In this document: positions 45,251-53,973 of the stretch, one piece after another | How positions within the stretch are numbered: position 1 is the first letter of the stretch | Layout: each line of letters opens with the position of its first letter | DNA from: NCEH01 sp043195125 | GTDB taxonomy: Bacteria > Pseudomonadota > Alphaproteobacteria > Rhizobiales > Xanthobacteraceae | Assembly (NCBI RefSeq): GCF_043195125.1 | Contig: NZ_JBAFWR010000007.1 | Direction: 5' to 3' (one strand) | Length of the DNA stretch: 64,000 nucleotides | The notes under the pieces: model-generated | The model's database searches: none | What the model saw: only the letters and a program-made list of their open reading frames with translations | What the model was told of the DNA's origin: nothing | Position numbers and translations under genes: made by a program

Positions 45251-48200
45251 GTGAAGCGTCCCCGTCCCCTTGCCGAAGACATCGCCCCCGGCGTGCCGCT
45301 GACCCTCTCGCGCGTGCCGGACGGGCTGGAAGGCCTCATCGTCGCCGATCTCGCCCGCTCCCTCGCGGCGAAAAAGAATGCGAAATGGCCGAGTCTCGTC
45401 GTCCTGTGTCGGGACGGGCAACGGATGGCGGCGCTGGAGCGGGGTCTCGCCTTTTATGCGCCCGAGCTTGAGGTGCTGACCTTCCCCTCCTGGGATTGCC
45501 TGCCCTACGACCGTGCCTCGCCCAACGGTGCCATCGTGGCGCGGCGCATGTCGACGCTGGCGCGGCTCGCCCGTGTGCGCGGCGGGGAGGCGAGCGTCCT
45601 GCTCACCACGGTGAACGCCAGCGTACAGCGCGTGCCGGCGAAGGAGGTGCTGGCGGCCCAGTCGCTTGCCGCCAAGCCCGGCAATGCCATGGCGTTGGAA
45701 GGCATCGTGGAATGGGCCGAGCGCAACGGCTATCTGCGCACGCCCACCGTGCGCGACACCGGCGAATATGCCGTGCGCGGCGGCTTGATCGATCTGTTCC
45801 CGCCCGGATTGGCGCAGCCGATCCGCCTGGATTTCTTCGGCGATACGCTGGAAAGCATCCGCGCCTTCGATCCGGAGACGCAGCGCACCTCAGGCCAGAT
45901 GTCGGCGCTGGAACTGGTGCCCATGGCCGAGTTCCAGCTCACCAGCGATACCATGCGCCGCTTCCGCATGGCCTATCTCGCGGAATTCGGCGCCAATACC
46001 AAGGGCGACACGCTCTATGAGGCGGTCAGCGAAGGCCGCCGCCACGCCGGCATGGAACATTGGCTGCCGCTGTTCCACGAGGGGCTCGACACGCTGTTCG
46101 ATTATCTCGAGGGCGTGCCGCTGGTGGTGGATCCGCTGACCGAGGAAGCGGCCGGCGAGCGCATCGGCCAGATCGAGGAATATTACGCGGCGCGAAAGGA
46201 AGCGCTGGCGCTGGCCGGCGGCGGCGCGGTCTACAAGCCCTTGCCGCCGGACCGGCTCTATCTCTCCGGCAAGGAATGGAGCGACCGGCTCGCAGCTTCG
46301 GCTTTGGTGCGCATCTCCTCCTTCGCGACGCCCGAGACCTCGCGCGGCAAGGTGATCGACATCGGCGGCGTGCAGGGCCGTTCGTTCGCGGCGGAGCGCG
46401 CCGACCCGGAGGTCAATGTGTTCGACCTCGCGGTGGAGCACGTGCGCACGCTGCAGAAGACCAAGAAGGTGATTCTCGCCGGCTGGTCGGAAGGCTCGCG
46501 CGAGCGTCTCGGCACCGTGCTCGCCGACCATGGGCTGAAGGACACCACCGCGATCTCCCGCTTCGCCCTGCTGGATGCGCTGCCGAAGACCAAGGCGGCG
46601 CTGGCGGTCTATGGGCTGGAAGTGGGGTTCGAGACGCCCGATTTCGCCATCATCGGCGAACAGGACATTCTCGGCGACCGCCTCGTGCGGCCCAAGCGCA
46701 AGGCGCGGCGCGCGCAGGACGTGCTGTCCGAGCTGAACGCGCTCACCGCCGGCGACCTCGTGGTGCACGTGGACCACGGCATCGGCCGCTTCATCGGGCT
46801 CAAGGCCATCGAGGCCATGGGTGCCCCGCACGATTGCCTGGAGATCCATTATGCCGGCGGCGACAAGCTGTTCCTGCCGGTGGAGAATCTGGAACTCCTG
46901 ACGCGCTACGGCTCGGAGGACACCGAGGCCCAGCTCGATAAATTGGGCGGCGGCGGCTGGCAGACGCGCAAGGCGCGGATGAAGAAGCGCATCCGCGAGA
47001 TGGCGGGCGAGCTGATCAAGATCGCCGCCGCGCGCCAGCTCTCCGAAGCCCCGCGCCTGGTGCCGGCCGCCGGGCTCTACGACGAATTCCGCGCTCGCTT
47101 CGCCTATGAGGAGACCGACGACCAGCAGGCCGCCATCGAGGCGGTGCTGGACGATCTCGGCTCCGGCCATCCCATGGATCGCCTGGTGTGCGGCGACGTG
47201 GGCTTCGGCAAGACGGAAGTGGCGCTGCGCGCCGCCTTCGCTGTGGCGCTGTCCGGCAAGCAGGTGGCGGTGGTCGTGCCCACCACGCTGCTGGCGCGCC
47301 AGCATTTCCGAACCTTCACCGAGCGCTTCAAGGGGCTGCCGGTGAACATCGCCCAGGCCTCGCGCCTTGTGACCGGCAAAGACCTCACGGCGGTGAAGGC
47401 GGGGCTGGCGGACGGGCAGGTGGACATCGTTGTCGGCACCCATGCCCTGCTGGGCAAGGGCATTCATTTCCGCGATCTCGGCCTCGTCATCGTGGATGAG
47501 GAGCAGCATTTCGGCGTCGCCCACAAGGAGCGGCTGAAGGCGCTGCGGGCGGAGGTGCATGTCCTCACCCTCACCGCGACACCCATTCCCCGCACGCTGC
47601 AACTCGCCATGACGGGGGTGCGCGAACTCTCGCTCATCGCCACCCCGCCGGTGGATCGGCTCGCGGTGCGCACCTTCATCACGCCGTTCGACCCGCTCAC
47701 CATCCGCGAAGCCTTGCTGCGCGAGCGCTATCGCGGCGGGCAGAGCTTCTATGTGGTGCCGCGCATCGACGATCTCGCCGAAGTGCGCGAGTTCCTGGAA
47801 AAGCAGGTGCCGGAACTGAAGGTGGCGGTGGCGAACGGCCAGATGGCGGCAACCGCGCTGGAAGACATCATGTCCGCCTTCTATGACGGGCAATATGACG
47901 TACTGCTCTCCACCACCATCGTGGAAAGCGGGCTCGACGTGCCGAACGCCAACACGCTGATCGTCCATCGCGCCGACATGTTCGGCCTCGCCCAGCTGTA
48001 CCAGCTGCGCGGACGCGTGGGCCGGGCGAAGGCGCGGGCCTATGCTTTGTTCACCACGCCCGCCTCAAAGCCCATGACCACGCAGGCCGAGCGGCGGCTG
48101 AAAGTGCTGCAATCCCTGGAGACGCTCGGCGCCGGCTTCCAGCTCGCGAGCCACGATCTCGACATTCGCGGCGCCGGCAACCTGCTGGGCGACGAGCAGT

Positions 48201-48763
48201 CCGGCCATATCAAGGAAGTCGGCTACGAGCTGTATCAGGAGATGCTGCAGGAGGCGATCGCCCACCTGAAGGCCGGTATCACCGAGATCGCCGCCGACAA
48301 ATGGTCGCCCAACATCACCATCGGCATGCCGGTGCTGATCCCGGAAGACTATGTGACCGACCTGCACGTGCGCCTTGCGCTCTATCGCCGGCTCGCGGAC
48401 ATCGAGACCGACGCGGAGCTGGATTCCTTCGGGGCCGAGCTGGTGGACCGCTTCGGCCCGGCACCGGAGGAGGTGACGCACCTCATCCGCCTCACCCAGA
48501 TCAAGGCGCTCGCGCGCCGCGCCAATGTGGGCAAGGTGGATGCCGGCCCCAAGGGTGTGGTGCTCGCCTTCCGCGACAACCAGTTCGCCGACCCCGCCGG
48601 CCTCGTGCAGATGATCAATGCCGAGGGGCCGCAGGCCAAGGTGCGGCCGGACTTCAAGGTGGTGTTCCTGCGCGAATGGCCCACCGCCGAGGCCCGGCTG
48701 AAGGGCACGCTCTCGGTGCTCAAGAAACTCGCCGCGCTGGTGGAGAAGCGCCGGGTGGCCTGA
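45251..48763 (+). CDS. mfd: transcription-repair coupling factor Mfd
   Basis: It removes RNA polymerase stalled at DNA lesions and recruits UvrA. 1170 residues, full length. The N-terminal UvrB-like domain includes FPSWDCLPYDRASPN. The RNA-polymerase-interaction (CarD-like) domain is near 490 (LTAGDLVVHVDHGIGRFIGL). The RecG-like motor has CGDVGFGKTEVALRAAF near 647 and VDEEQHFGVAHKERLK near 749, TATPIPRTLQLAMTG, and LRGRVGRAKARAYAL. The C-terminal D7 domain that masks the UvrA site is present. Confidence 0.97.
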   Translation: MKRPRPLAEDIAPGVPLTLSRVPDGLEGLIVADLARSLAAKKNAKWPSLVVLCRDGQRMAALERGLAFYAPELEVLTFPSWDCLPYDRASPNGAIVARRMSTLARLARVRGGEASVLLTTVNASVQRVPAKEVLAAQSLAAKPGNAMALEGIVEWAERNGYLRTPTVRDTGEYAVRGGLIDLFPPGLAQPIRLDFFGDTLESIRAFDPETQRTSGQMSALELVPMAEFQLTSDTMRRFRMAYLAEFGANTKGDTLYEAVSEGRRHAGMEHWLPLFHEGLDTLFDYLEGVPLVVDPLTEEAAGERIGQIEEYYAARKEALALAGGGAVYKPLPPDRLYLSGKEWSDRLAASALVRISSFATPETSRGKVIDIGGVQGRSFAAERADPEVNVFDLAVEHVRTLQKTKKVILAGWSEGSRERLGTVLADHGLKDTTAISRFALLDALPKTKAALAVYGLEVGFETPDFAIIGEQDILGDRLVRPKRKARRAQDVLSELNALTAGDLVVHVDHGIGRFIGLKAIEAMGAPHDCLEIHYAGGDKLFLPVENLELLTRYGSEDTEAQLDKLGGGGWQTRKARMKKRIREMAGELIKIAAARQLSEAPRLVPAAGLYDEFRARFAYEETDDQQAAIEAVLDDLGSGHPMDRLVCGDVGFGKTEVALRAAFAVALSGKQVAVVVPTTLLARQHFRTFTERFKGLPVNIAQASRLVTGKDLTAVKAGLADGQVDIVVGTHALLGKGIHFRDLGLVIVDEEQHFGVAHKERLKALRAEVHVLTLTATPIPRTLQLAMTGVRELSLIATPPVDRLAVRTFITPFDPLTIREALLRERYRGGQSFYVVPRIDDLAEVREFLEKQVPELKVAVANGQMAATALEDIMSAFYDGQYDVLLSTTIVESGLDVPNANTLIVHRADMFGLAQLYQLRGRVGRAKARAYALFTTPASKPMTTQAERRLKVLQSLETLGAGFQLASHDLDIRGAGNLLGDEQSGHIKEVGYELYQEMLQEAIAHLKAGITEIAADKWSPNITIGMPVLIPEDYVTDLHVRLALYRRLADIETDAELDSFGAELVDRFGPAPEEVTHLIRLTQIKALARRANVGKVDAGPKGVVLAFRDNQFADPAGLVQMINAEGPQAKVRPDFKVVFLREWPTAEARLKGTLSVLKKLAALVEKRRVA

Positions 48764-49400
48764 ATGTATTCCGGGGCTTTGGCGCGAAATGGCAATTAAA
48801 TCGATTTTAGGTGGGCAAATTTTGCGGGCTACGGTTGTGATGCGCGACATGGCATGTCGTGAAATTTAACGTAATTATGAATTCTGAATATAAGTTTTAG
48901 TATAAAATACTTTATGGACATCAAGAATCGTAAATTAAATAATAATATACACAGAACTGTTATATTTTATGTAATTTTAGAAAATAATAAAACGAAGTAT
49001 GTGATTTTATATTTTCATATACTTACAATTTTCTTCATAATTGTTTCGAATTGCGAATTATAATATTATGATAATATAGATCATATAGGGTGTGTTTACG
49101 AAGACTGGATCGAGTGGATTCTTGAAAAAAAGGTCGAGTTTCTCCTTTTTTGCGATGGCTGCAGGTGCGAGGTGTTCTGCTGAAGGAAGAAGGTTGTTTT
49201 TTGATCTTCGCTCCGGATGCGCGCGTCGTGTGGCCGTAATTTGCCACTGGTGCAGGCGCGTGCCCACTGATATTGGGTGGTACCATCACAATCGCTCATC
49301 TTAGAGTAATCGGCCCCAGCAGCCCGCGTCCATCTCATGAGCAGTCTTTTTTCGAGCGGTCACTTATTGCAACCAGAACCCGAGATGCGAAAGTAGCCAA
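48764..49400. other. 637-base gap with extremely AT-rich core
   Basis: No gene is supported here. Bases 48901-49080 contain only 33 G or C out of 180 (18 percent), in a chromosome of about two-thirds G+C; composition returns toward normal after about 49140. The core is full of short A/T runs and near-palindromes such as GTATGTGA/TTCATATAC. The region lies directly upstream of the EAL phosphodiesterase gene and probably includes its control region. It may also be a target of a xenogeneic silencer or a remnant of an insertion. Confidence 0.6.
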
Positions 49401-50957
49401 ATGTTATCTTCAACGAAAAGAGCTGAAGTGGCTTTGGTATCCGTATTCGCAGGCGTTATTTCAGTATTTTTTCTAATTTATTGTGTTATTGATTTTCGCG
49501 ATGCCCGTTCCGACAGTTTGTTGAATCTGCACAATCAGACCACCGGCATGGTCTCTTGGGTTGATCGAAATCTAGATCTTACGAAGCGGGCCATGCATGC
49601 GGTCGCCGAGGGAGCGCCGTCGGATTGCCAGCAGGAGGAAATCTCCTCCATCGTCGGACGCCTCCTGCGCACCGTCGCGGTCGAGGAGATCGAGTTGCGC
49701 AAGCACGGCTCGACCGTCTGCGTATGGAAGCCGCCGGTGGACGCCTTCTTCTCAAGCGGCTTCTGCCAGTCGCCGCGGTCGGAGAATACGGTCGTGCTCG
49801 TCTCGGCGGAGGGGGGCAACGGTGTCGTTGCCGTTGCCCATGCGGACACCCGCTGCCTGCTGACGCCCTTCCTGGTGTCGCAAAGGGATGCCCGCACCGA
49901 GGTGCATCTCGCCGCCGGATTTGAGCAGGCAGGCGGGCGACCCGTCCGCCGCGTTGTCGCCTTTCCCGAAACGAGCTGGTGGGATGCCCATGCCGAGGTT
50001 GCGGTGCACTCCGCCGCCTGGCCGGTCTCGGTCGGCGTTTCGGTGCCTGAAACGGCGCTTCTGGAAGCGTGGGCGCAGCGCCTGCCGGTCCACATCGGCC
50101 TGTTCGCGGTGCTGGGCACGGTCTGCTGGTTCGGACCGATCGCCATGATGCGCCGGCGGATATCGATTTCCGGACAGGTGCGCGGGGCCCTGCGTCGCAG
50201 CGAATTCTTCCTGCTGTACCTGCCGACCGTGGAAATCGAGAGCGGGGAATGGGTGGGGGTCGAGGCCCTGCTGCGCTGGCGCACCCGGCAGTTCGGCACC
50301 TTGCCGCCCTCCGCCTTCATTCCCTGGCTGGAGAAAAGCACCCTCATTCACGATACCACCACCTGGGTGATGACGCAGGCCGCCAAGGATCTCAAGCGCC
50401 TGCGCGAAACCAACGACAACATCTATGTCGGCATCAATGTGCCGCCGAGCCAGCTGGCCGATGAGCGCCTTCTGGAGGCCGCCGTCACGGCATTCGGCGG
50501 CGATGGCAGCGCGCTCAATCGCGTCATGTTCGAACTGACCGAGCGGGAGATGGTCGATTACAATTCGGCCGTCGTGCAGGATGTGGTCAATCGCCTGCGC
50601 GCCCATGGCGCTCTCATCGCCCTCGACGATTTCGGCGTCGGCTTTTCAAATATCGCCTGCCTGCGGTCCATCCGGGTCGACGTGATCAAGGTCGATAAAT
50701 CCTTCACCCAGGCCCTCGGCGCGCAAGACTTCGGCGCCGCGTCGCAAAATCCGGCGCTGGTGGACATGGTGGTGAAGATCGCGCGCGAGTTCGACGTCCG
50801 GGTGATCGCGGAAGGTATTGAAACGAAAAGCCAGCTCGCGGATCTCCAGTCGCTGGGCATCCAGCTGGCACAGGGCTTCCTGTTCTCGCGGCCGGTCGAG
50901 CTGGATGCCGTGGTCAGCCATATCAAGGAACGGCAGATGATGGCGGAAGCCAGCTGA
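49401..50957 (+). CDS. membrane-bound EAL-domain c-di-GMP phosphodiesterase with CSS-like sensor
   Basis: 518 residues. Membrane helix at about 9-30 (VSVFAGVISVFFLIYCVID), a periplasmic domain to about 220 with cysteines in PSDCQQEEI, TVCVW, GFCQS and DTRCLL, a second helix (HIGLFAVLGTVCWFGPIA), and a cytoplasmic EAL domain from about 263. Catalytic motifs are intact: VEALLRWR for EAL, INVPPSQL, FELTERE, ALDDFGVGFSN, VIKVDKSF and IAEGIET. So it should hydrolyse c-di-GMP to pGpG. The layout recalls CSS-motif phosphodiesterases, whose periplasmic cysteines sense redox state. There is no GGDEF domain. The first 60 codons are AT-richer than the rest. Confidence 0.9.
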   Translation: MLSSTKRAEVALVSVFAGVISVFFLIYCVIDFRDARSDSLLNLHNQTTGMVSWVDRNLDLTKRAMHAVAEGAPSDCQQEEISSIVGRLLRTVAVEEIELRKHGSTVCVWKPPVDAFFSSGFCQSPRSENTVVLVSAEGGNGVVAVAHADTRCLLTPFLVSQRDARTEVHLAAGFEQAGGRPVRRVVAFPETSWWDAHAEVAVHSAAWPVSVGVSVPETALLEAWAQRLPVHIGLFAVLGTVCWFGPIAMMRRRISISGQVRGALRRSEFFLLYLPTVEIESGEWVGVEALLRWRTRQFGTLPPSAFIPWLEKSTLIHDTTTWVMTQAAKDLKRLRETNDNIYVGINVPPSQLADERLLEAAVTAFGGDGSALNRVMFELTEREMVDYNSAVVQDVVNRLRAHGALIALDDFGVGFSNIACLRSIRVDVIKVDKSFTQALGAQDFGAASQNPALVDMVVKIAREFDVRVIAEGIETKSQLADLQSLGIQLAQGFLFSRPVELDAVVSHIKERQMMAEAS

Positions 50958-51063
50958 GGCGAGGCAATCTTGCCGTCAGCATCCGCGCCGGCGATCCGCC
51001 CCGCCTGATGCGCGAGCGGGGGCCGCACCTGATGGCGCGACCCTTATCGCACAAGCAATCTTA

Positions 51064-51519
51064 TCAGTTGCTGGTGGTCGGCGGCGTTGCGGGCGGGGGC
51101 GTCGTGGTCGCCTGTGTGGGAGCCGCGGGGCTGGGGGTTGACGTCGTCGCCGGAGCCGGCGCGGTGGCCGGAGCCACAGTTGAACTCGCGGCGGGCGTGG
51201 TGGCGGGCGCCGAAGTCGGGGTCGGCGCCGGTGTCGTGGCCGCCGTGGTCTTGGATTTCGTGACCTTGTGGGTCTTGGTGCTGCTGGCGGTGTGCTTTTT
51301 CACCTTGGTGTTCTGGGGAATGCCGAGCACCCCCTTCACGCCGCCAACCACACCACCGGTGACGCCGCCCACGGCCCCACCTACGGCCGCGCCCACCGGG
51401 CCAGCAGCGTTGTTGCCGACCGCAGCGCCTTCCTGGGCGCCGCGCACCACGCCTTGCGCGGCCACGGGGCCGGTCAGCGCGGCAAGGCCAACGAAGGCCA
51501 ATACGATGCTTGTCTTCAT
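51064..51519 (-). CDS. secreted low-complexity protein (Gly/Val-rich then Thr/Pro/Ala-rich)
   Basis: 151 residues from ATG at 51519; the frame is open further upstream but the signal peptide MKTSIVLAFVGLAALTGPVA fixes this start (cut after AQ). The mature N-terminus is glycine/valine-rich (VGAAVGGAVGGVTGGVVGGV), which could insert into a membrane like a glycine-zipper. A basic stretch (KVKKHTASSTKTHKVTKSK) and a Thr/Pro/Ala tail to the end follow. No known family. Convergent with the EAL gene and divergent from the GreA/GreB-family gene. Confidence 0.6.
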   Translation of the reverse strand: MKTSIVLAFVGLAALTGPVAAQGVVRGAQEGAAVGNNAAGPVGAAVGGAVGGVTGGVVGGVKGVLGIPQNTKVKKHTASSTKTHKVTKSKTTAATTPAPTPTSAPATTPAASSTVAPATAPAPATTSTPSPAAPTQATTTPPPATPPTTSN

Positions 51520-51756
51520 GGCTTGGTTCTCCTCTACCGTATGAACGCGCCGCCCAAGGTGCGGTTCCCGCGCGTTTCCCTTGGGGCGGGCTGGCGGATG
51601 GGGCAGGGTGCGGGGAGGGGACGGTAGAGCCACGCGACGCTGGGGAAAGGTGCCCGGCCCGCCCGCTTCGGGATGGCACCCGGTGCTTTGCTGCCTATAT
51701 GTGAACGACGCTCCCTTCCCGGCGCCACCCCGGCGCCCAGCTGAAACCCCGTTGCG

Positions 51757-52236
51757 ATGTCCGTTGCCTTCACCAAGGAAAATGATCTCGAAGCCACGGC
51801 GGCGGACCTGCCGGACCGGCCCATTTCGCCTCATCCGAATCTGGTGACGGCGCAGGGGCTGGCCGCGCTGGACGCGGCGCTGGCGCAGGCGCGCGCCGCC
51901 TATGGCGCGGCGCAGGCGGTGGGCGAGGTGCAGGCGGACCGTACCGCCATGGCGCGGGCGACGCGGGACCTGCGCTATTTCTCCGCCCGCCGCGCCACCG
52001 CCCGCGTGGTGGAGCCGGAGCCGGGTTCCGATACGCTCCAGTTCGGCATGCGCGTGACCTTCGAGCGCGAAGACGGGCGCCGCCAGACCTATCGCATCGT
52101 CGGCGAGGATGAGGCGGACCCGGCACAGGGCTCGGTTTCCTACGTCTCCCCGCTCGCCCGCGCGCTCATGGGCAAGAGCGTGGGCGATGTCGCCCAGGTG
52201 GCCGGGGCCGAGGTGGAAGTGGTGGAGATCGCCTGA
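51757..52236 (+). CDS. GreA/GreB-family transcription elongation factor
   Basis: 159 residues. The N-terminal part (LVTAQGLAALDAALAQARAA) is the start of the coiled-coil hairpin; the C-terminal FKBP-like domain is clear (VTFEREDGRRQTYRIVGEDE, then SVSYVSPLARALMGKSVGD). This matches GreA/GreB paralogs of Rhizobiales that are shorter at the N-terminus. The acidic tip residues that activate the polymerase cannot be placed with certainty, so true cleavage activity is open. It ends 63 bases before the CRISPR array. Confidence 0.85.
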   Translation: MSVAFTKENDLEATAADLPDRPISPHPNLVTAQGLAALDAALAQARAAYGAAQAVGEVQADRTAMARATRDLRYFSARRATARVVEPEPGSDTLQFGMRVTFEREDGRRQTYRIVGEDEADPAQGSVSYVSPLARALMGKSVGDVAQVAGAEVEVVEIA

Positions 52237-52299
52237 GGGGTCGGGTGCCGGTGGGCAGGCGACGCACGACGGTGTCGATCATGCCCCGCCCGCGCAGAA

Positions 52300-53764
52300 G
52301 TTTCGATCCACGCCCCCGTGAGGGGGCGACGCGTGTTTGCGGCGCTTACCGGCGCTGCGAACTAGTTTCGATCCACGCCCCCGTGAGGGGGCGACGGACA
52401 GCCAGACCTATTTCAACATCCTGCACTCGTTTCGATCCACGCCCCGTGAAGGGGCGACAAGATCCCTCGGCCTCGACTATCTTTTTGGTCTGGTTTCGAT
52501 CCACGCCCCCGCGAGGGGGCGACTCCATGATCGCGAAGACCTGATCGGGCGAGAGCCCATTTCGATCCACGCCCCCGGGAGGGGGCGACTGCCGGTGCCG
52601 ACTCTCAAAACTTCGACACGGAGTTTCGATCCACGCCCCCGCGAGGGGGCGACCGCACCCGAGATGTTCGCGGCGCTCGATGTGGACGTTTCGATCCACG
52701 CCCGCGAGGGGGCGACTCCACCGAGGTGTCGAGGCTTGCGAGCGCGCAGGTGTTTCGATCCACGCCCCCGCGAGGGGGCGACATGGTATCTGTGCCAGAA
52801 GCGAAAACCTGCATCGTTTCGATCCACGCCCCCGCGAGGGGGCGACCAGGATTTCAGCGATGCCGCATACCACGGCGTGGTGTTTCGATCCACGCCCCCG
52901 CGAGGGGGCGACGCACCAATCTGGGGGGCGGCAGGGAGGCGTCGGCGTTTCGATCCACGCCCCCGCGAGGGGGCGACCCCCCGGCATGATCGCCTATCTT
53001 GCCGACGGTGAGGTTTCGATCCACGCCCCCGTGAGGGGGCGACGTCTTCTTGTTCAGCCGTTCCGCAACGTCGATGTAGTTTCGATCCACGCCCCCGTGA
53101 GGGGGCGACTCATGAGCCCGCGCAGCTGCGGAGGGGTCGGCATGTTTCGATCCACGCCCCCGTGAGGGGGCGACCTGGAGCGCACCTTCCAGGCCCACCG
53201 CACTCTGCGTTTCGATCCACGCCCCCGCGAGGGGGCGACCAGCAGCCGGTTGTCGCGGATGCGGCTCGGGATGTTTCGATCCACGCCCCCGCGAGGGGGC
53301 GACCGGAGACTGCAAATGGCCGATCCTGTCTGGCTGACGTTTCGATCCACGCCCCCGCGAGGGGGCGACCGGCGGGTCGTTTCTGCTCAACACGCTGCTG
53401 TCGCCGTTTCGATCCACGCCCCCGTGAGGGGGCGACGCTGCCTATCGCTGAGGCTGGCGATGTCCTTGCCCTGTTTCGATCCACGCCCCCGTGAGGGGGC
53501 GACCAAGGCTCCGAGATCACCGCGAAAACCTATCTGGTTTCGATCCACGCCCCCGTGAGGGGGCGACGGCCGGGGCAGACATTTGCCCAGCCCGCCTATA
53601 GCGTTTCGATCCACGCCCCCGTGAGGGGGCGACGCGGCGCCAATCGCGCGGCCGGCGAGATGGTACGAGTTTCGATCCACGCCCCCGTGAGGGGGCGACA
53701 CAGGGCGAGATGCTCGGCCGCATCCGCGCAGCCGTTTCGATCCACGCCCCCGTGAGGGGGCGAC
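52300..53764 (-). CRISPR. CRISPR array, 23 repeats and 22 spacers, type I-C-like repeat
   Basis: Standard repeats are 31 bases. On the plus strand they begin GTTTCGATCCACG and end GGGGGCGAC; read on the minus strand they end GTGGATCGAAAC, the 5' crRNA tag typical of type I-C, so transcription is predicted on the minus strand. CGCCCCC/GGGGGCG form a stem around a four-base loop. Repeat starts: 52300, 52365, 52429, 52493, 52559, 52623, 52688, 52752, 52816, 52882, 52947, 53013, 53079, 53144, 53209, 53273, 53339, 53406, 53473, 53537, 53603, 53669, 53734. Spacers are 33-36 bases, all different. The repeats at 52429 (30 bases), 52559 and 52688 (29 bases) are degenerate, all in the left third, which fits an old end there. 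No cas genes lie in the window. Confidence 0.98.
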
Positions 53765-53973
53765 CTCCTAATGTGTAAGATGCCGAAGCCGCGCACAAGT
53801 TTGGTGCCGTTCCGCGAACCCCGGCCTGGGGGCGCCTCCAGCATGGCGGGAGGGCGGCCGGGCGCGGGCGGGGTGCAAGGAAATCAAGCGGTTGAAGCCG
53901 GTGCGAACCGCCCGGCATACAAGCGCACGCTTGGGGTTCGCGGCACCCTCCCGGCAGCGGCCGCCGCGCCGCT
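53765..53973 (-). promoter_or_regulatory. expected CRISPR leader region
   Basis: If the array is read on the minus strand, the leader should lie here. The 209 bases are GC-rich, without the A/T-rich stretch usual for leaders. They contain GGTTCGC/GCGAACC-type inverted repeats. The first bases after the last repeat (CTCCTAATGTGTAAGATGCC) are the least GC-rich. No promoter is convincing and no gene is seen. Confidence 0.35.

Noticed and set aside
45890..47968. 692-codon minus-strand frame inside mfd
   Set aside because: Antisense shadow of mfd; low-complexity, Arg/His/Gln-rich translation with no domain.
49035..49289. 84-codon minus-strand frame in the AT-rich gap
   Set aside because: No ribosome-binding site, no hydrophobic or conserved pattern, and composition changes halfway through it.
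52337..53701. Many open frames of 60-220 codons on both strands across the array
   Set aside because: They are produced by the CRISPR repeats, whose 31-base unit plus spacer stays open by chance; the translations are just repeated RSTPPRGG- or HAPARGR-like units.
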